Assembly (NCBI GenBank): GCA_003164955.1
Contig: PLRW01000316.1
Location: forward strand, 8,968 to 72,718
From: Actinomycetota bacterium
Lineage (GTDB): Bacteria > Actinomycetota > Actinomycetes > Streptosporangiales > Streptosporangiaceae
DNA: 63,751 bases
Direction of reading: 5' to 3'
A program made the translations under genes and the position numbers. Shown here piece by piece: positions 37,954-46,706 of this stretch. Each line of letters begins with the position of its first letter. Position 1 is the first letter of the stretch. Under the pieces are notes generated by a model. That model did no database searches and was not told where the DNA came from. It saw nothing but the letters and a program-made list of their open reading frames with translations.

Positions 37954-38721
37954 ATGTGGCCGTTGAGAGAGGTAGCCGTGAACCAACCCGCCCCTCCCAT
38001 CCAGGTGGACCGGAACAGCCCGGTCCCGCTCTACTTCCAGGTGGCCCAGCACCTGGAGCAGCAGATCGAGTCCGGCGAGCTGGCCACGGGGTCACGCCTG
38101 GAGAACGAGATCGACCTGGCCGACCAGCTCGGCCTGTCCCGCCCGACGATGCGCCGCGCCATCCAGTACCTGGTCGACCGCGGGCTGCTGGTGCGCAAGC
38201 GCGGCGTCGGGACCCAGGTCGTGCACACCAAGGTCCGCCGCCAGGTCGAGCTGACCAGCCTGTACGAGGACCTGGTCAAGGCGGGCCGGGACCCGCGCAC
38301 CCGGGTGCTCAGCTTCGGCCGGGAGCCGGCGCCCGCGACGCTGGTGCTGGAGTTCGGCCTCGCGGAGGGCACGGAGGTCTACGCGTTCGAGCGGCTCCGC
38401 TACGCCGACGGTGAGCCGCTCGCGCTCATGCGGAACTATGTACCGTCCGGCCTCATGGACCTCACGCCCGAGGACCTGGAGCGGCACGGGCTGTACAACC
38501 TGCTCCGCGCGGCCGGCGTCAATCTGCGGATCGCCAGGCAGTCGATCGGGGCCCGCACCGCGACCGCCGCCGAGGCCCGGGCCCTCGGCGAGACCAGGGG
38601 AGCGTCGCTCCTGACCATGGAACGCGTCGCCTACGACGACCACGGGCGCGTCGTCGAGCACGGCAAGCACATCTACCGCGCCTCCCGCTACAGCTTCGAC
38701 CTCACCCTCACCGGCTGGTAG
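37954..38721 (+). CDS. GntR/HutC-family regulator with UTRA domain, probable IolR
   Basis: 255 residues. Winged-helix part 'PLYFQVAQHLEQQIESGELA' and 'QLGLSRPTMRRAIQYLVDRG' (about 25-85), then a UTRA ligand domain ('ELTSLYEDLVKAGRDPRTRV', 'LAEGTEVYAFERLRYADGEP', 'YRASRYSFDLTL'). It is divergent from the inositol operon and is the obvious repressor, released by inositol or a catabolite. ATG 37954 has GGAGGTGG close by; GTG 37978 with GAGAGAGG is an alternative start eight codons in. Confidence 0.93.
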   Translation: MWPLREVAVNQPAPPIQVDRNSPVPLYFQVAQHLEQQIESGELATGSRLENEIDLADQLGLSRPTMRRAIQYLVDRGLLVRKRGVGTQVVHTKVRRQVELTSLYEDLVKAGRDPRTRVLSFGREPAPATLVLEFGLAEGTEVYAFERLRYADGEPLALMRNYVPSGLMDLTPEDLERHGLYNLLRAAGVNLRIARQSIGARTATAAEARALGETRGASLLTMERVAYDDHGRVVEHGKHIYRASRYSFDLTLTGW

Positions 38722-38760
38722 CGCCGGCTACCGCCCCGGCCCGGCAGACTCCGGCGCCCG

Positions 38761-39384
38761 TCAGACTCCGGCGGCAGTGGCGGCCGCCTTGAGGTTCGCG
38801 GCGGCCAGGCGGAGTCCCTCGATCTGATCCAGTTCCTGGTCCTCGTGCTCGATGTTGACCGCCATGTCCGGGTCGACGGCGGCCAGAGCCGAGAGGAACC
38901 CCGCCCAGAAGTCCTGGCCGTGACCGCGCCCGACCGCGACGAAGTCCCAGGAGGAGTCGGTGGGCCAGCGGGTCAGGGTGTTCTTCCCGCCCAGCCCGAC
39001 CGGGTTCTCGTCCGCCGGCACCCGCCGGAAGCGATCGTCCAGCACGCCGAAGACGCGGCAGTTCTCCTCGTTGATCCGGGTGTCCTTGGCCACGGCGTGG
39101 TACACGAGGCCACCGAGCCGCTTGATCGCCGCCACCGGGTCGATGCCCTGCCAGAACAGGTGGCTGGGATCCATCTCCGCGCCCACGTGGGTGGCGCTGA
39201 TCTCGGTGGCCAGCCGCTCCAGCGTGCCCGGGTTGTACACGAGGTTGTGCGGGTGCATCTCGATGCACACCGTCACGTCGGCGTCCCGCGCCCGCGCCTG
39301 GATGTCCTTCCAGAACGGGATGGCGACCTCTTGCCACTGGTAGTCCAGCACGTCCAGGTACTGGCTGTCCCCGGTTGCCGCCAT
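38761..39384 (-). pseudogene. 5'-truncated sugar phosphate isomerase/epimerase
   Basis: 207 codons remain. 'LDVLDYQWQEVAIPFWKDIQ', 'CIEMHPHNLVYNPGTLERLA', 'GAEMDPSHLFWQGIDP' and 'MAVNIEHEDQELDQIEGLRL' align with the second half of AP-endonuclease-2-type TIM barrels of about 320-340 residues that occur in inositol clusters. The first roughly 100-110 residues (three to four beta/alpha units) are missing, and a TAG lies in frame eight codons upstream of the first ATG. A TIM barrel cannot fold without them, so it is a remnant. The junction (about 39385-39410) abuts an unrelated gene. Confidence 0.75.
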
Positions 39385-39405
39385 GGCCAGCCGGGGGCTT
39401 GGCCG

Positions 39406-39891
39406 CTAGCTGGGATCGGGGAGTCCGGGCGGGCCCGGAAGGCCGACTGCCGCAAGGAGCCTGGCCAGCTTGACCTCGACGAAGGGGTCGGCGAGATCGT
39501 GGTCAGCGTCGTTATCCACGAAGCCGTCGCCGTGGTCACCGTCCTCGTCAGAGACCAGGTCAGAGGCCAGAAAGGACGTGATCAGGTCCTGGAGTTGCAA
39601 TTCGTCGCTCCCGGCGTGCAGTTGCACTAGCCAGGAGGCAAGGCCCTCAGCCTCGCGCGAGACATCAGTAGGTGCCGAGGCGTTCTCGTCATCGAAGTAC
39701 CCCCGCGGCGTGTGCCCGAGGTACGCGGTGCCTGAGCCCGCTCCCGTTGGCCGGTACTGGATGTCGGCGATGTCGCTGTCGTAGATCACCACGCTGAGCC
39801 AGGGCTCCGCGAGCTCCGGCCGGGCACCGGAAAAGGGATCAAAGGCTTGCCAGTCGCGCCCGTCGAAGATGAAGCCGCCGAAGAACCCCAC
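39406..39891 (-). CDS. Hypothetical acidic protein
   Basis: 161 residues. 'MGFFGGFIFDGRDWQAFDPF' at the start and an Asp-rich stretch ('SDEDGDHGDGFVDNDADHD') near the end are the visible features. No signal, no membrane span. The size, acidity and place between gene remnants recall small immunity or orphan polymorphic-toxin accessory genes, but no family is recognised and no toxin adjoins. Confidence 0.55.
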   Translation of the reverse strand: MGFFGGFIFDGRDWQAFDPFSGARPELAEPWLSVVIYDSDIADIQYRPTGAGSGTAYLGHTPRGYFDDENASAPTDVSREAEGLASWLVQLHAGSDELQLQDLITSFLASDLVSDEDGDHGDGFVDNDADHDLADPFVEVKLARLLAAVGLPGPPGLPDPS

Positions 39892-40004
39892 AGTGACCTC
39901 CCGCGCGGTCCGCCCGATGCGCCTGCTGAAGCTAGCAGCAACACACTCCCATGACCGAAAGGTCCGCGCGACGCTTGGCTTTATGTCGGCGTCCGGGCGG
40001 CGGG

Positions 40005-40190
40005 TCAGGCGATGTTCAGGCGTTCGAGGGGCTGGCCGGTAATGGCCGCGATGATCTCGAAGTCCTTATCCATATGCAGGACAGTCAGGCCGGCCAGTTC
40101 AGCCGTCGCGGCGATGATGAGATCGGGAATGGACGGGGCCCGGTGCCGGAGTTCGTCACCGCCAGAGCACGCCAGTAACGCGCGTCCCCG
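40005..40190 (-). pseudogene. VapC/PIN-domain toxin remnant (C-terminal half)
   Basis: The frame reads '[20 protein letters not shown]' then '[20 protein letters not shown]', the C-terminal half of PIN-domain VapC ribonucleases with the last two acidic residues (PD and DxD). The N-terminal half, with the first two catalytic Asp residues, is absent. The frame continues upstream to 40247 only as unrelated sequence. No VapB gene is present. Confidence 0.7.
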
Positions 40191-40365
40191 CCGAAGCGCA
40201 CATGGCTCCTGCTGCCTGGCCGTCCGGGCGGCCCACGGCGCCGTCACCGCGTGGGTCCTTCGGCAGATGGACGACTGACGTTCGGTCCATGTGTCGGCAC
40301 CGCATTCGTGGGTAGCGTGCCGTCACGGGCGGAAAGATGGACTGACGAGAAGGAGGGCCACGGTT

Positions 40366-40401
40366 GTGAGGGAATCGCGCGTGCCGGAGCACGGCCGATG
40401 A
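40366..40401 (+). CDS. Leader peptide of 11 codons coupled to the MEDS regulator
   Basis: GTG 40366 has an ideal Shine-Dalgarno (AGGAGGG, 8-bp spacing) and is followed by ten more codons (encoding MRESRVPEHGR). Its TGA overlaps the ATG of the next gene (ATGA). The main gene has only a poor ribosome site of its own, so its translation should depend on the leader. Evidence is sequence only. Confidence 0.5.
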   Translation: MRESRVPEHGR

Positions 40402-41357
40402 CCTCTGTCCCTGGGCCCCCGGACCCACATCACGCGGCCGCTTTTTACGACTCCGATGAGGACCTCCGCACACGTGCCCTGTCCTTCCTGCGGGCTGGTC
40501 TCGACGGCGGCGAAGCCGTGGTGGCGGTCGTGTCCCAGCGCGCGGAGAAGATCGTCAGCTCCGCGCTCGGCGACGACGCGGCGCGGATCCGCTGGGGCCT
40601 GCCCGGCCTCAGCTATCAGCATCTGGGCCGGATGTCCGAGGCGTTCCGCAGTTATCTCGCCGGCCGGCGGGCGGCGGGGGCCAAGACCCGGCTGCTGACC
40701 GAGGGTGACCTCGACGGCGGCCCCCTGGGGACCAGCCGGCGGGCCGCCTACCTGCGGGCCGAAGCGGCCGCGACCCAGCTGTTCGGCGGCTACGGGTTCC
40801 CCTGGATATGCCTGTACGACCGGCGCCGGTATCCCCCGGAGCTGCTGGCCGACGTGGCGCGTGTCCACCCGCAGGTCGTGGAGGCCGAAGGCCTCGTCAC
40901 CGGGAACGCCGAGTACGTCGAGCCGGCCGCCTACCTGTCTGCCCATCCCGGGCCGGTATCCCCCGTTCCGGCCGGTGTCGCCCTGGAGATGAAGCTCACC
41001 GAGGTCGGCGACCTCGCCGTGGCGCGTCACCGGGTCGGCGATGCCGCGCGCACCCTCGGCCTGACCATGGCGGACAGCCGGATGGCGGAGGTCGCGGCGG
41101 GAGAGGTCCTCGCCAACGCGTTCCGGCACGGCATCATGCCCGGCCAGGTCCGCGTCTGGGGCGGCGACGGGGCCGTGACGGTGCGGGTCGACTCCGGCGG
41201 TCCCGGGGACGCCGTCGCGACCGCCGGCTTCCACCCCCCGGATCTGGACGTCGGCGAGGGAGCCGGCCTGTGGGTCGCCCGGCAGCTCGCGGACGTCGTC
41301 GCGGTCGAGACCCGTCCCGACGGCACCATCGTTGAGCTGCAGTTTCCGCTATCGTAG
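40398..41357 (+). CDS. MEDS-domain / anti-sigma-factor-like ATPase regulator
   Basis: 319 residues. N-terminal MEDS domain (about 8-190: 'HHAAAFYDSDEDLRTRALSF', 'FGGYGFPWICLYDRRRYPPE', 'HPQVVEAEGLVTGNAEYVEP') and C-terminal GHKL/RsbW-like ATP-binding domain ('MAEVAAGEVLANAFRHG', 'GEGAGLWVARQLAD'). Such proteins bind a small ligand through MEDS and act on sigma factors or anti-anti-sigma partners in actinobacteria. No sigma or STAS gene adjoins. The G-box is short, as in RsbW-like Ser kinases of Streptomyces. Confidence 0.85.
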   Translation: MTSVPGPPDPHHAAAFYDSDEDLRTRALSFLRAGLDGGEAVVAVVSQRAEKIVSSALGDDAARIRWGLPGLSYQHLGRMSEAFRSYLAGRRAAGAKTRLLTEGDLDGGPLGTSRRAAYLRAEAAATQLFGGYGFPWICLYDRRRYPPELLADVARVHPQVVEAEGLVTGNAEYVEPAAYLSAHPGPVSPVPAGVALEMKLTEVGDLAVARHRVGDAARTLGLTMADSRMAEVAAGEVLANAFRHGIMPGQVRVWGGDGAVTVRVDSGGPGDAVATAGFHPPDLDVGEGAGLWVARQLADVVAVETRPDGTIVELQFPLS

Positions 41358-41559
41358 CGGCCAGTGCCGAGACGACTCGCCGGCTGCATTACCGCTCATT
41401 GAAGCGGGCCCGGCCGCCGCAGTGCAGCGTCCGCTTGTCCGGCCCACCCTTCCCCGCGTTTTCCTGGCCACGACGGCATCTCGTGACTCGTTAGACTCGC
41501 TAAATGGCCCAGGGGCCGCCTGACCTGGGTATGTGCCCACCGTCGGCTAGGAGGGTTGT

Positions 41560-42954
41560 TTGGGACTGCGCAGCCGACGACGGGTTTTCATCGACGTTAC
41601 GCCCCTGCGGCAGTCCCGTGATCTCCGCGTCCTGCTCGGCGGCCAGCTCGTCTCCCTGCTCGGGACCCAGCTGACCGCAGTCGCCGTTCCGTACCAGGTC
41701 TACCGGCTCACCCGGTCCTCCCTCGACGTTGGCCTGGTCTCCCTGACCCAGCTCGTCCCGCTGCTGATCTGCTCGCTGTACAGCGGGACCGTGATCGACG
41801 CGACCGACCGGCGGAAGCTGCTGCTGCGCGTCGAGGTGCTGATGGGATGCTCCAGCGCCGGTCTGGCCCTCAACGCCGACCTGGGCGCGCGGCTCTGGCC
41901 GCTGTTCGTGCTGCCCGCCGTGACCGCCGGCCTGACCGCGTTCGACAACCCGACGCGCAACTCGATCGTGCCCAACCTGGTCGCATCCGAGCACATCGCC
42001 ACCACCTCCGCCATGAACCAGGTGCTCAACCAGCTCGGCACGATTGTCGGGCCGGCGCTGGGCGGCATCCTCCTGGCCGGGGCCGGTATCAACTTCGTGT
42101 ACTGGGTCGACGTCGCCAGCTTCGCCGTCGCGGTCGTCGCCGCGTGGGCCATCTCCCCGCAGCCGGCGGGGGAGCACGCCACCCGGCCGGGGCTGCGCTC
42201 GATCGCCGAAGGGTTCCGGTTCATCCGGGGCCGCCAGGGCATCCAGGGCGCCTACCTGATCGACATCAACGCCATGGTCTTCGGGATGCCGCGCGCGCTG
42301 TTTCCCGCCATGGCGGTGAACGTGTTCCGCGGCGGCGCCGCCACCGTGGGCTTCCTCTACGCGGCGCCCGGCGTCGGCGCCCTGGCCGGGGCGCTGGCCA
42401 CCGGCTGGGTCGCGCACATACGCCGGCAGGGCCAGGCCGTGATCGTCGCGGTCATCGTGTGGGGCGCGGCGATCGTCGCCTTCGGCCTGACCGGGAACCT
42501 GCTGCTGGCCCTGCTGTTCCTGGCCATCGCGGGCTGGGCCGACGTGATCTCGGCCGTGCTGCGGAGCACGATCATCCAGCTGTCCGTCCCGGACCGGCTC
42601 CGGGGCCGGCTCGCCGCGATCCAGATCGGTGTCGTCCAGGGCGGCCCGCGGCTGGGGGACCTGGAGGCCGGCGCGGTCGGCAACGCCTTCGGTAACGAGG
42701 TGTCGGTCGTCTCCGGCGGCCTGGTCTGTATCGCCGGCGCGCTGGTCCTGGCCCGCCTGATGCCCGGCTTCCGTACGGTCGAGGTCAGCGCCGATACCGC
42801 GCCCGGCCGCGAGCCGCCTCCCGCCGCGGAAGCACCGCCCCCTGCGGAACCACCGCCCCCTGCGGAACCACCGCCACCCGCCTCCGGCCTCCCCGGGGCG
42901 CCGTTACCAATGGAGGCCCTGGCCGAGGCGGCCAAGTCGGTCCCCAAATCATGA
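41560..42954 (+). CDS. MFS exporter (EntS/MFS_3 type)
   Basis: 464 residues, 12 membrane helices. 'YSGTVIDATDRRKLL' is the loop 2-3 motif A variant, and 'DNPTRNSIVPNLVASEHIAT' is typical of the EntS-like enterobactin/macrolide exporter group. TTG start with AGGAGGG just upstream. The C-terminal 60 residues are a Pro-rich tail with PPPAEP repeats from 18-bp DNA units (42831-42880), not part of the transporter fold. Substrate unknown. Confidence 0.88.
   Translation: MGLRSRRRVFIDVTPLRQSRDLRVLLGGQLVSLLGTQLTAVAVPYQVYRLTRSSLDVGLVSLTQLVPLLICSLYSGTVIDATDRRKLLLRVEVLMGCSSAGLALNADLGARLWPLFVLPAVTAGLTAFDNPTRNSIVPNLVASEHIATTSAMNQVLNQLGTIVGPALGGILLAGAGINFVYWVDVASFAVAVVAAWAISPQPAGEHATRPGLRSIAEGFRFIRGRQGIQGAYLIDINAMVFGMPRALFPAMAVNVFRGGAATVGFLYAAPGVGALAGALATGWVAHIRRQGQAVIVAVIVWGAAIVAFGLTGNLLLALLFLAIAGWADVISAVLRSTIIQLSVPDRLRGRLAAIQIGVVQGGPRLGDLEAGAVGNAFGNEVSVVSGGLVCIAGALVLARLMPGFRTVEVSADTAPGREPPPAAEAPPPAEPPPPAEPPPPASGLPGAPLPMEALAEAAKSVPKS
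42831..42880 (+). repeat. 18-bp coding repeat (PPPAEP) in MFS tail
   Basis: Near-identical 18-bp units encode a repeated Pro-Pro-Pro-Ala-Glu-Pro segment in the cytoplasmic tail of the exporter. Confidence 0.8.
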
Positions 42955-42963
42955 CCCGCCCGC

Positions 42964-43011
42964 TTGTTCCCTCCGTGCTTTGTTCCCTCGGTGCCTTGTT
43001 CCCTCCCCGCT
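42964..43011. repeat. 16-bp tandem repeat, 3 copies
   Basis: TTGTTCCCTC-type units start at 42964, 42980 and 42996, filling the convergent gap between the MFS and GNAT genes up to the GNAT stop. Confidence 0.8.
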
Positions 43012-43542
43012 TTACTCCAGCCACTCCGACGCGAGCTGGCCGAGGATGACCTCGTCCTCGAACGCGCCGGTCACCCAGGCCGCCTGGCGCAAGATCCCCT
43101 CCCGGGTGAACCCGGCCCGGGTGGCGGCCCGGATCATGGCGGCGTTGCTGGCCAGCGTCTCGACCTGCATCCGGTGCATGCCGCGGACCTCGAAGCCGTA
43201 GCGGCACAGCACGCGCACGATGTCGGTGCCGAGGCCCCGGCCACGGAACGACGGCCGCAGGGACAGCCCGGCGTGCGCCACGCGGTTGTGGTTGTCGACT
43301 CCCCACAGCAGGGCCTCCCCGGCCAGCTCGCCGCTGTCCAGCTCGACCACGGAGAAACACGCCGGGTCGGCCTGCGGGTCGGCGACCCGGAACGGGGACG
43401 CCGGTGAGCCGGGCGGCACCGGCCGCCACGGCCGCGAGTCGGTCCTGCTCCGCAGGGCCACATCGGCGTAAAGTTCGGCCTCCAGCACGGCGATGTCGCT
43501 GTCCAGCCGGGCCCGCAGGGCCACTACCTCACCAGTGAGCAT
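43012..43542 (-). CDS. GNAT-family N-acetyltransferase (RimJ/RimL-like)
   Basis: 176 residues. 'GLSLRPSFRGRGLGTDIVRV' carries the acetyl-CoA pyrophosphate loop (R/Q-x-x-G-x-G/A), and 'METLASNAAMIRAATRAGF'-type text the C-terminal Asn-Ala-x-x-I/L-Gly-F signature of RimL-like enzymes. The acceptor is unknown: a protein N-terminus or a small amine. Confidence 0.9.
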   Translation of the reverse strand: MLTGEVVALRARLDSDIAVLEAELYADVALRSRTDSRPWRPVPPGSPASPFRVADPQADPACFSVVELDSGELAGEALLWGVDNHNRVAHAGLSLRPSFRGRGLGTDIVRVLCRYGFEVRGMHRMQVETLASNAAMIRAATRAGFTREGILRQAAWVTGAFEDEVILGQLASEWLE

Positions 43543-43547
43543 GCCGC

Positions 43548-43598
43548 GTTCCTATCCGAGCGGGGTTCCTATCCGGGCGGGGTTCCTATCCGAGCGGG
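43548..43598. repeat. 17-bp tandem repeat, 3 copies
   Basis: GTTCCTATCCG(A/G)GCGG units start at 43548, 43565 and 43582. They fill the 66 bp upstream of the GNAT start and downstream of the phospholipase stop, so they may lie in the GNAT promoter or leader. Confidence 0.9.
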
Positions 43599-43608
43599 CG
43601 GGCGCCGA

Positions 43609-45144
43609 TCAACCGGATTTTCTCTTCGACGACCATGATGCCGAACGGGCCCGCGCTCGCGCCTTCACGCGTGCGAAGCGCGACACCGGCGCCCGGGCGG
43701 CCGACCAGCGGCCCCACTCGAGAGCGGGCCCGGGCAGGTCCGGGGGCTTCAGGAAGGCGGGCTCGCCGTCCAGGTCGAGCGCGTCCAGCGGGGATTCCGC
43801 GGCCGCGTCCCGGCGGGTCAGCGACGGCAGGTTCCACTTCTGCTGCACCAGCTTGAGGATCGAGGTGTGGTCGTAGACCGTGCTGGTCACGAAGTCGGGC
43901 CGGGCGAACGGTGACACGATGACCGCGGGTACCCGGAAGCCGTACCGGTCGTAGCTGGCCGGGCCCGCGTCCTGGTCCTCGACCTTCTTCAGGTAGGAGC
44001 CGATGAAGGGCCGCAGCGCCGCGCGGAACCAGGCGGGCGACGACAGCAGCGGGTTGTGCGCGGGCACGTCGTCCGGGGGGACCGCCGCCGGCGGCGGCAC
44101 GTGGTCGTAATAGCCGCCGCCCTCGTCGTAAACCCAGATCAGCAGGGTGTGCGGCCAGCCCTTGCCGTGCATCACGCGGGAGATCGCTTCCGCGGCGAAG
44201 CTCTCGCCCCGGAGGATGTCCTGGGGGTTCTCTTCGGAGAAGACGTCAAAGTCCGGGTCCACGACGCTGAACGACGGCAGCGTGCCGGCGTCCGCGTCGG
44301 CGAAGAACTGCTCGGTGCGCCGCAGGTGCCGGACGCACCCCGCCAGCCCGAGCGGGTAGAGGTCCGCGGTGAACTGCTTGTTGCCCTGGACGCGCTGCGC
44401 GACGCTGGGGAACCACCGGCCGATCTTGGCCACCCCCCGGGCCGCCCGCAGCGCGTGCTGGCCGAAGAGCCGCTTGAACAGCACGGTGGCCGGCCGCACG
44501 TTGTGGTAGTTGGCCCAGGAGATGCCCTGCCGGGTCAGCATGTCGAAGATCGTCCCGGCCGGCGGCAGGTCGAGGGTGTCCCACGGCAGGTCGTCGATGA
44601 GGCCGTGCGCGGTCCCGGCGATCATGAACCGCCGGTTCGGGAACGTCGGCCCCAGACAGGACGAGAACCACCGGTCGGCCAGCGGGAAGGTGCGCGCCAG
44701 CCCGTGGTAGAACGGCAGGTCTTCCTCGGTCCAGTAGCCCATCGGCAGGGCCGGGTCGGCCCCGGGCACCAGTTGCTCCACGCTGCGCACGAATCCGTCG
44801 TTGCGCCCGCCGTCCCACTGGATGTGCGCGGCGTTCCAGCTCTGGACGGGATCGCCCTTGGTCTGGCTGGTGGCGGAAAGATGGTGTGCCCTGACCGGCG
44901 TGCCGTCCTGCCGCGGGTTGGATGGCAGGCCGTCTGGCCCGGACCGGAGCCCCTCACCGCGACCCTCGAGCATGCCGAGATAGTTGTCGTAGGAGTGGTT
45001 CTCCATCATCAGCACGACGATGTGGCGGATGTCCGGCATCAGGTCGCTGCCCTCGGGCAGGTCGGGCCGGGGCCGCACGCCCGGCTCGGCGGGTGCCGGA
45101 CCGCCACGCCGCCTGATCTCTCGCCGCTCCAGCCTTTCCCACAT
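43609..45144 (-). CDS. Phospholipase C / phosphoesterase family protein (copy A)
   Basis: 511 residues from ATG 45144 (GGGAGGAAA upstream). 'HIVVLMMENHSYDNYLGML' (41-59) is the hallmark of the PF04185 phosphoesterase family (bacterial non-specific phospholipases C and AcpA-like acid phosphatases). 'LADRWFSSCLGPTFPNRRFM' and 'LIWVYDEGGGYYDHVPPPAA' follow as family blocks. Unlike most members it has no signal peptide or Tat motif; it starts 'MWERLERREIRRRGG'. Its C-terminus has a basic tail. It is a tandem paralogue of the following gene and shares a 13-bp upstream motif with it. Confidence 0.9.
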   Translation of the reverse strand: MWERLERREIRRRGGPAPAEPGVRPRPDLPEGSDLMPDIRHIVVLMMENHSYDNYLGMLEGRGEGLRSGPDGLPSNPRQDGTPVRAHHLSATSQTKGDPVQSWNAAHIQWDGGRNDGFVRSVEQLVPGADPALPMGYWTEEDLPFYHGLARTFPLADRWFSSCLGPTFPNRRFMIAGTAHGLIDDLPWDTLDLPPAGTIFDMLTRQGISWANYHNVRPATVLFKRLFGQHALRAARGVAKIGRWFPSVAQRVQGNKQFTADLYPLGLAGCVRHLRRTEQFFADADAGTLPSFSVVDPDFDVFSEENPQDILRGESFAAEAISRVMHGKGWPHTLLIWVYDEGGGYYDHVPPPAAVPPDDVPAHNPLLSSPAWFRAALRPFIGSYLKKVEDQDAGPASYDRYGFRVPAVIVSPFARPDFVTSTVYDHTSILKLVQQKWNLPSLTRRDAAAESPLDALDLDGEPAFLKPPDLPGPALEWGRWSAARAPVSRFARVKARARARSASWSSKRKSG

Positions 45145-45167
45145 GCCGGTTTCCTCCCTGTGTCGGG

Positions 45168-45180
45168 GTGATCGTCTCAC
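45168..45180 (-). promoter_or_regulatory. Shared motif GTGAGACGATCAC upstream of phospholipase copy A
   Basis: A 13-bp GTGA-N5-TCAC motif 24 bp ahead of the start codon. The identical 13-mer sits in the same place before copy B, so it is probably a regulatory or promoter element. Confidence 0.5.
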
Positions 45181-45242
45181 GGCCGGCTGCCGGTGGGTGG
45201 CGCCTCGGTGGCTCCGCGTGCCCGGCTATCGGAAAGTGCCCG

Positions 45243-46706
45243 CTATCGCGAGCCCCATGCCAGACTGGGGCTGGGCAGCTCCGGCGGGGTCAGGAAGGCG
45301 GGCTCGCCGTCGAGGTCGAGCGCGTCCAGTGGGGCGGTCGCGGCCGCGTCCCGGCGGGTCAGCGCGGGCAGGTTCCACTTCTGCTGGACCAGCTTGAGGA
45401 TCGAGGTGTGGTCGTAGACCGTGCTGGTCACGTAGCCGGGCCGGGCGTAGGGGGACACGAGGACGGCGGGGACCCGCAGGCCGTAGCGGTCGTAGGTGCG
45501 CGGCCCGGCGTCGGCGTTCACCAGTTCGGTGAGCGCGGCCCGCAGCAGCGGCCGCAGGAGGGCCCGCACCCAGGACGGCCAGGCCAGCACCAGATCCTTG
45601 GCCAGCACGTCGTCCGGCGGGATCGCCGCGGGCGGCGGCACGTGGTCGTAGTAGCCGCCCGGCTCGTCGTACGTCCAGATCAGCAGCGTGCCGGGCCAGC
45701 CCTTGCCGTGCAGCACGCGGGAGATGACCTCGCTGGCGAAGCTCTCGCCCTTCCGGATGTCCTGCGGATTCTCCTCGGAGAAGTCACCGAAGTCCGGATC
45801 CACGATGCTGAACGCCGGCAGCGTGCCCGCGTCCGCGTCGGCGAAGAACTGCTGCGCGGTGCGCAGGTGGCGCACGCAGCCGGCCATCCCGAGCGGGTAC
45901 AGGTCCGCGGTGAACGACTTGTTGCCCCGTTCGGCGTGCACGATCGACGGGAACAGCCGGCCGACCGAGGCGAGCCGACGCGCGGCGGTCAGGCCCGGCG
46001 TGCCCAGGACGCGCTTCAGCAGCAGCCCCGTCGGGTTCACGTTGTGGTAGTTGACCCAGCCGATCTTGTTCCTGGTCAGCAGGTCGAAGATCGTCCCGGC
46101 CGCCGGGTAGTCCACCAGGTCCCACGGCAGGTCGTCGATCAGCCCGTGCGCGGTCCCGGCGATCATGAACCGCCGGTTCGGGAACGTCGGCCCCAGGCAG
46201 GAGCAGAACCAGTGGTCGGCCAGCGGGAACGTGCGCGCCAGCCCGTGGTAGAACGGCAGGTCCTGTTCGGTCCAGTAGCCCATCGGCACGGCCGGGTCCG
46301 CGCCCGGCACGAACTGCTCGATGCTGTTCACGAAACCGTCGCAGCGGCCGTCGTTGTACTGCAGGTGGCTGACGTTCCAGCTCTGGGTGGGGACCCGGTC
46401 CACCTGGACGGTCGAGGTGAGGTGGTGCGCCGGCACCAGGCTGCCGTCCCGCCGGGGGCAGGCGGCCAGCGGGGCACCGTCCGGCCCGCGGGCCAGCCCC
46501 TCGCCGCGCCCGGGCAGCATGCCGAGGTAGTTGTCGTAGGAGTGGTTCTCCATCATCAGCACGACGATGTGCTTGATCTTCGGCAGCAGGTCGGTGCCGG
46601 CCGGCAGGTCCGGCCGGGGCCGCGATTCCGGGTCCACCGGCGGCTCGTCCCCGGTCCGCTGTCTGATCTGACGCTGCTCCGCCGCTTCCCATCGTGCGTC
46701 GAACAT
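45243..46706 (-). CDS. Phospholipase C / phosphoesterase family protein (copy B)
   Basis: 487 residues from ATG 46706. Same blocks as copy A ('HIVVLMMENHSYDNYLGML', 'LADHWFCSCLGPTFPNRRFM', 'LIWTYDEPGGYYDHVPPPAA'), with long stretches nearly identical even at DNA level, so the pair arose by recent tandem duplication. It too lacks a signal peptide. It lacks copy A's basic tail, ending 'PSPSLAWGSR'. Confidence 0.9.
   Translation of the reverse strand: MFDARWEAAEQRQIRQRTGDEPPVDPESRPRPDLPAGTDLLPKIKHIVVLMMENHSYDNYLGMLPGRGEGLARGPDGAPLAACPRRDGSLVPAHHLTSTVQVDRVPTQSWNVSHLQYNDGRCDGFVNSIEQFVPGADPAVPMGYWTEQDLPFYHGLARTFPLADHWFCSCLGPTFPNRRFMIAGTAHGLIDDLPWDLVDYPAAGTIFDLLTRNKIGWVNYHNVNPTGLLLKRVLGTPGLTAARRLASVGRLFPSIVHAERGNKSFTADLYPLGMAGCVRHLRTAQQFFADADAGTLPAFSIVDPDFGDFSEENPQDIRKGESFASEVISRVLHGKGWPGTLLIWTYDEPGGYYDHVPPPAAIPPDDVLAKDLVLAWPSWVRALLRPLLRAALTELVNADAGPRTYDRYGLRVPAVLVSPYARPGYVTSTVYDHTSILKLVQQKWNLPALTRRDAAATAPLDALDLDGEPAFLTPPELPSPSLAWGSR

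Noticed and set aside
40251..40397. Longer start for the MEDS gene
   Set aside because: No ribosome site, no homology to MEDS proteins before residue Met at 40398, and it overlaps the leader ORF.
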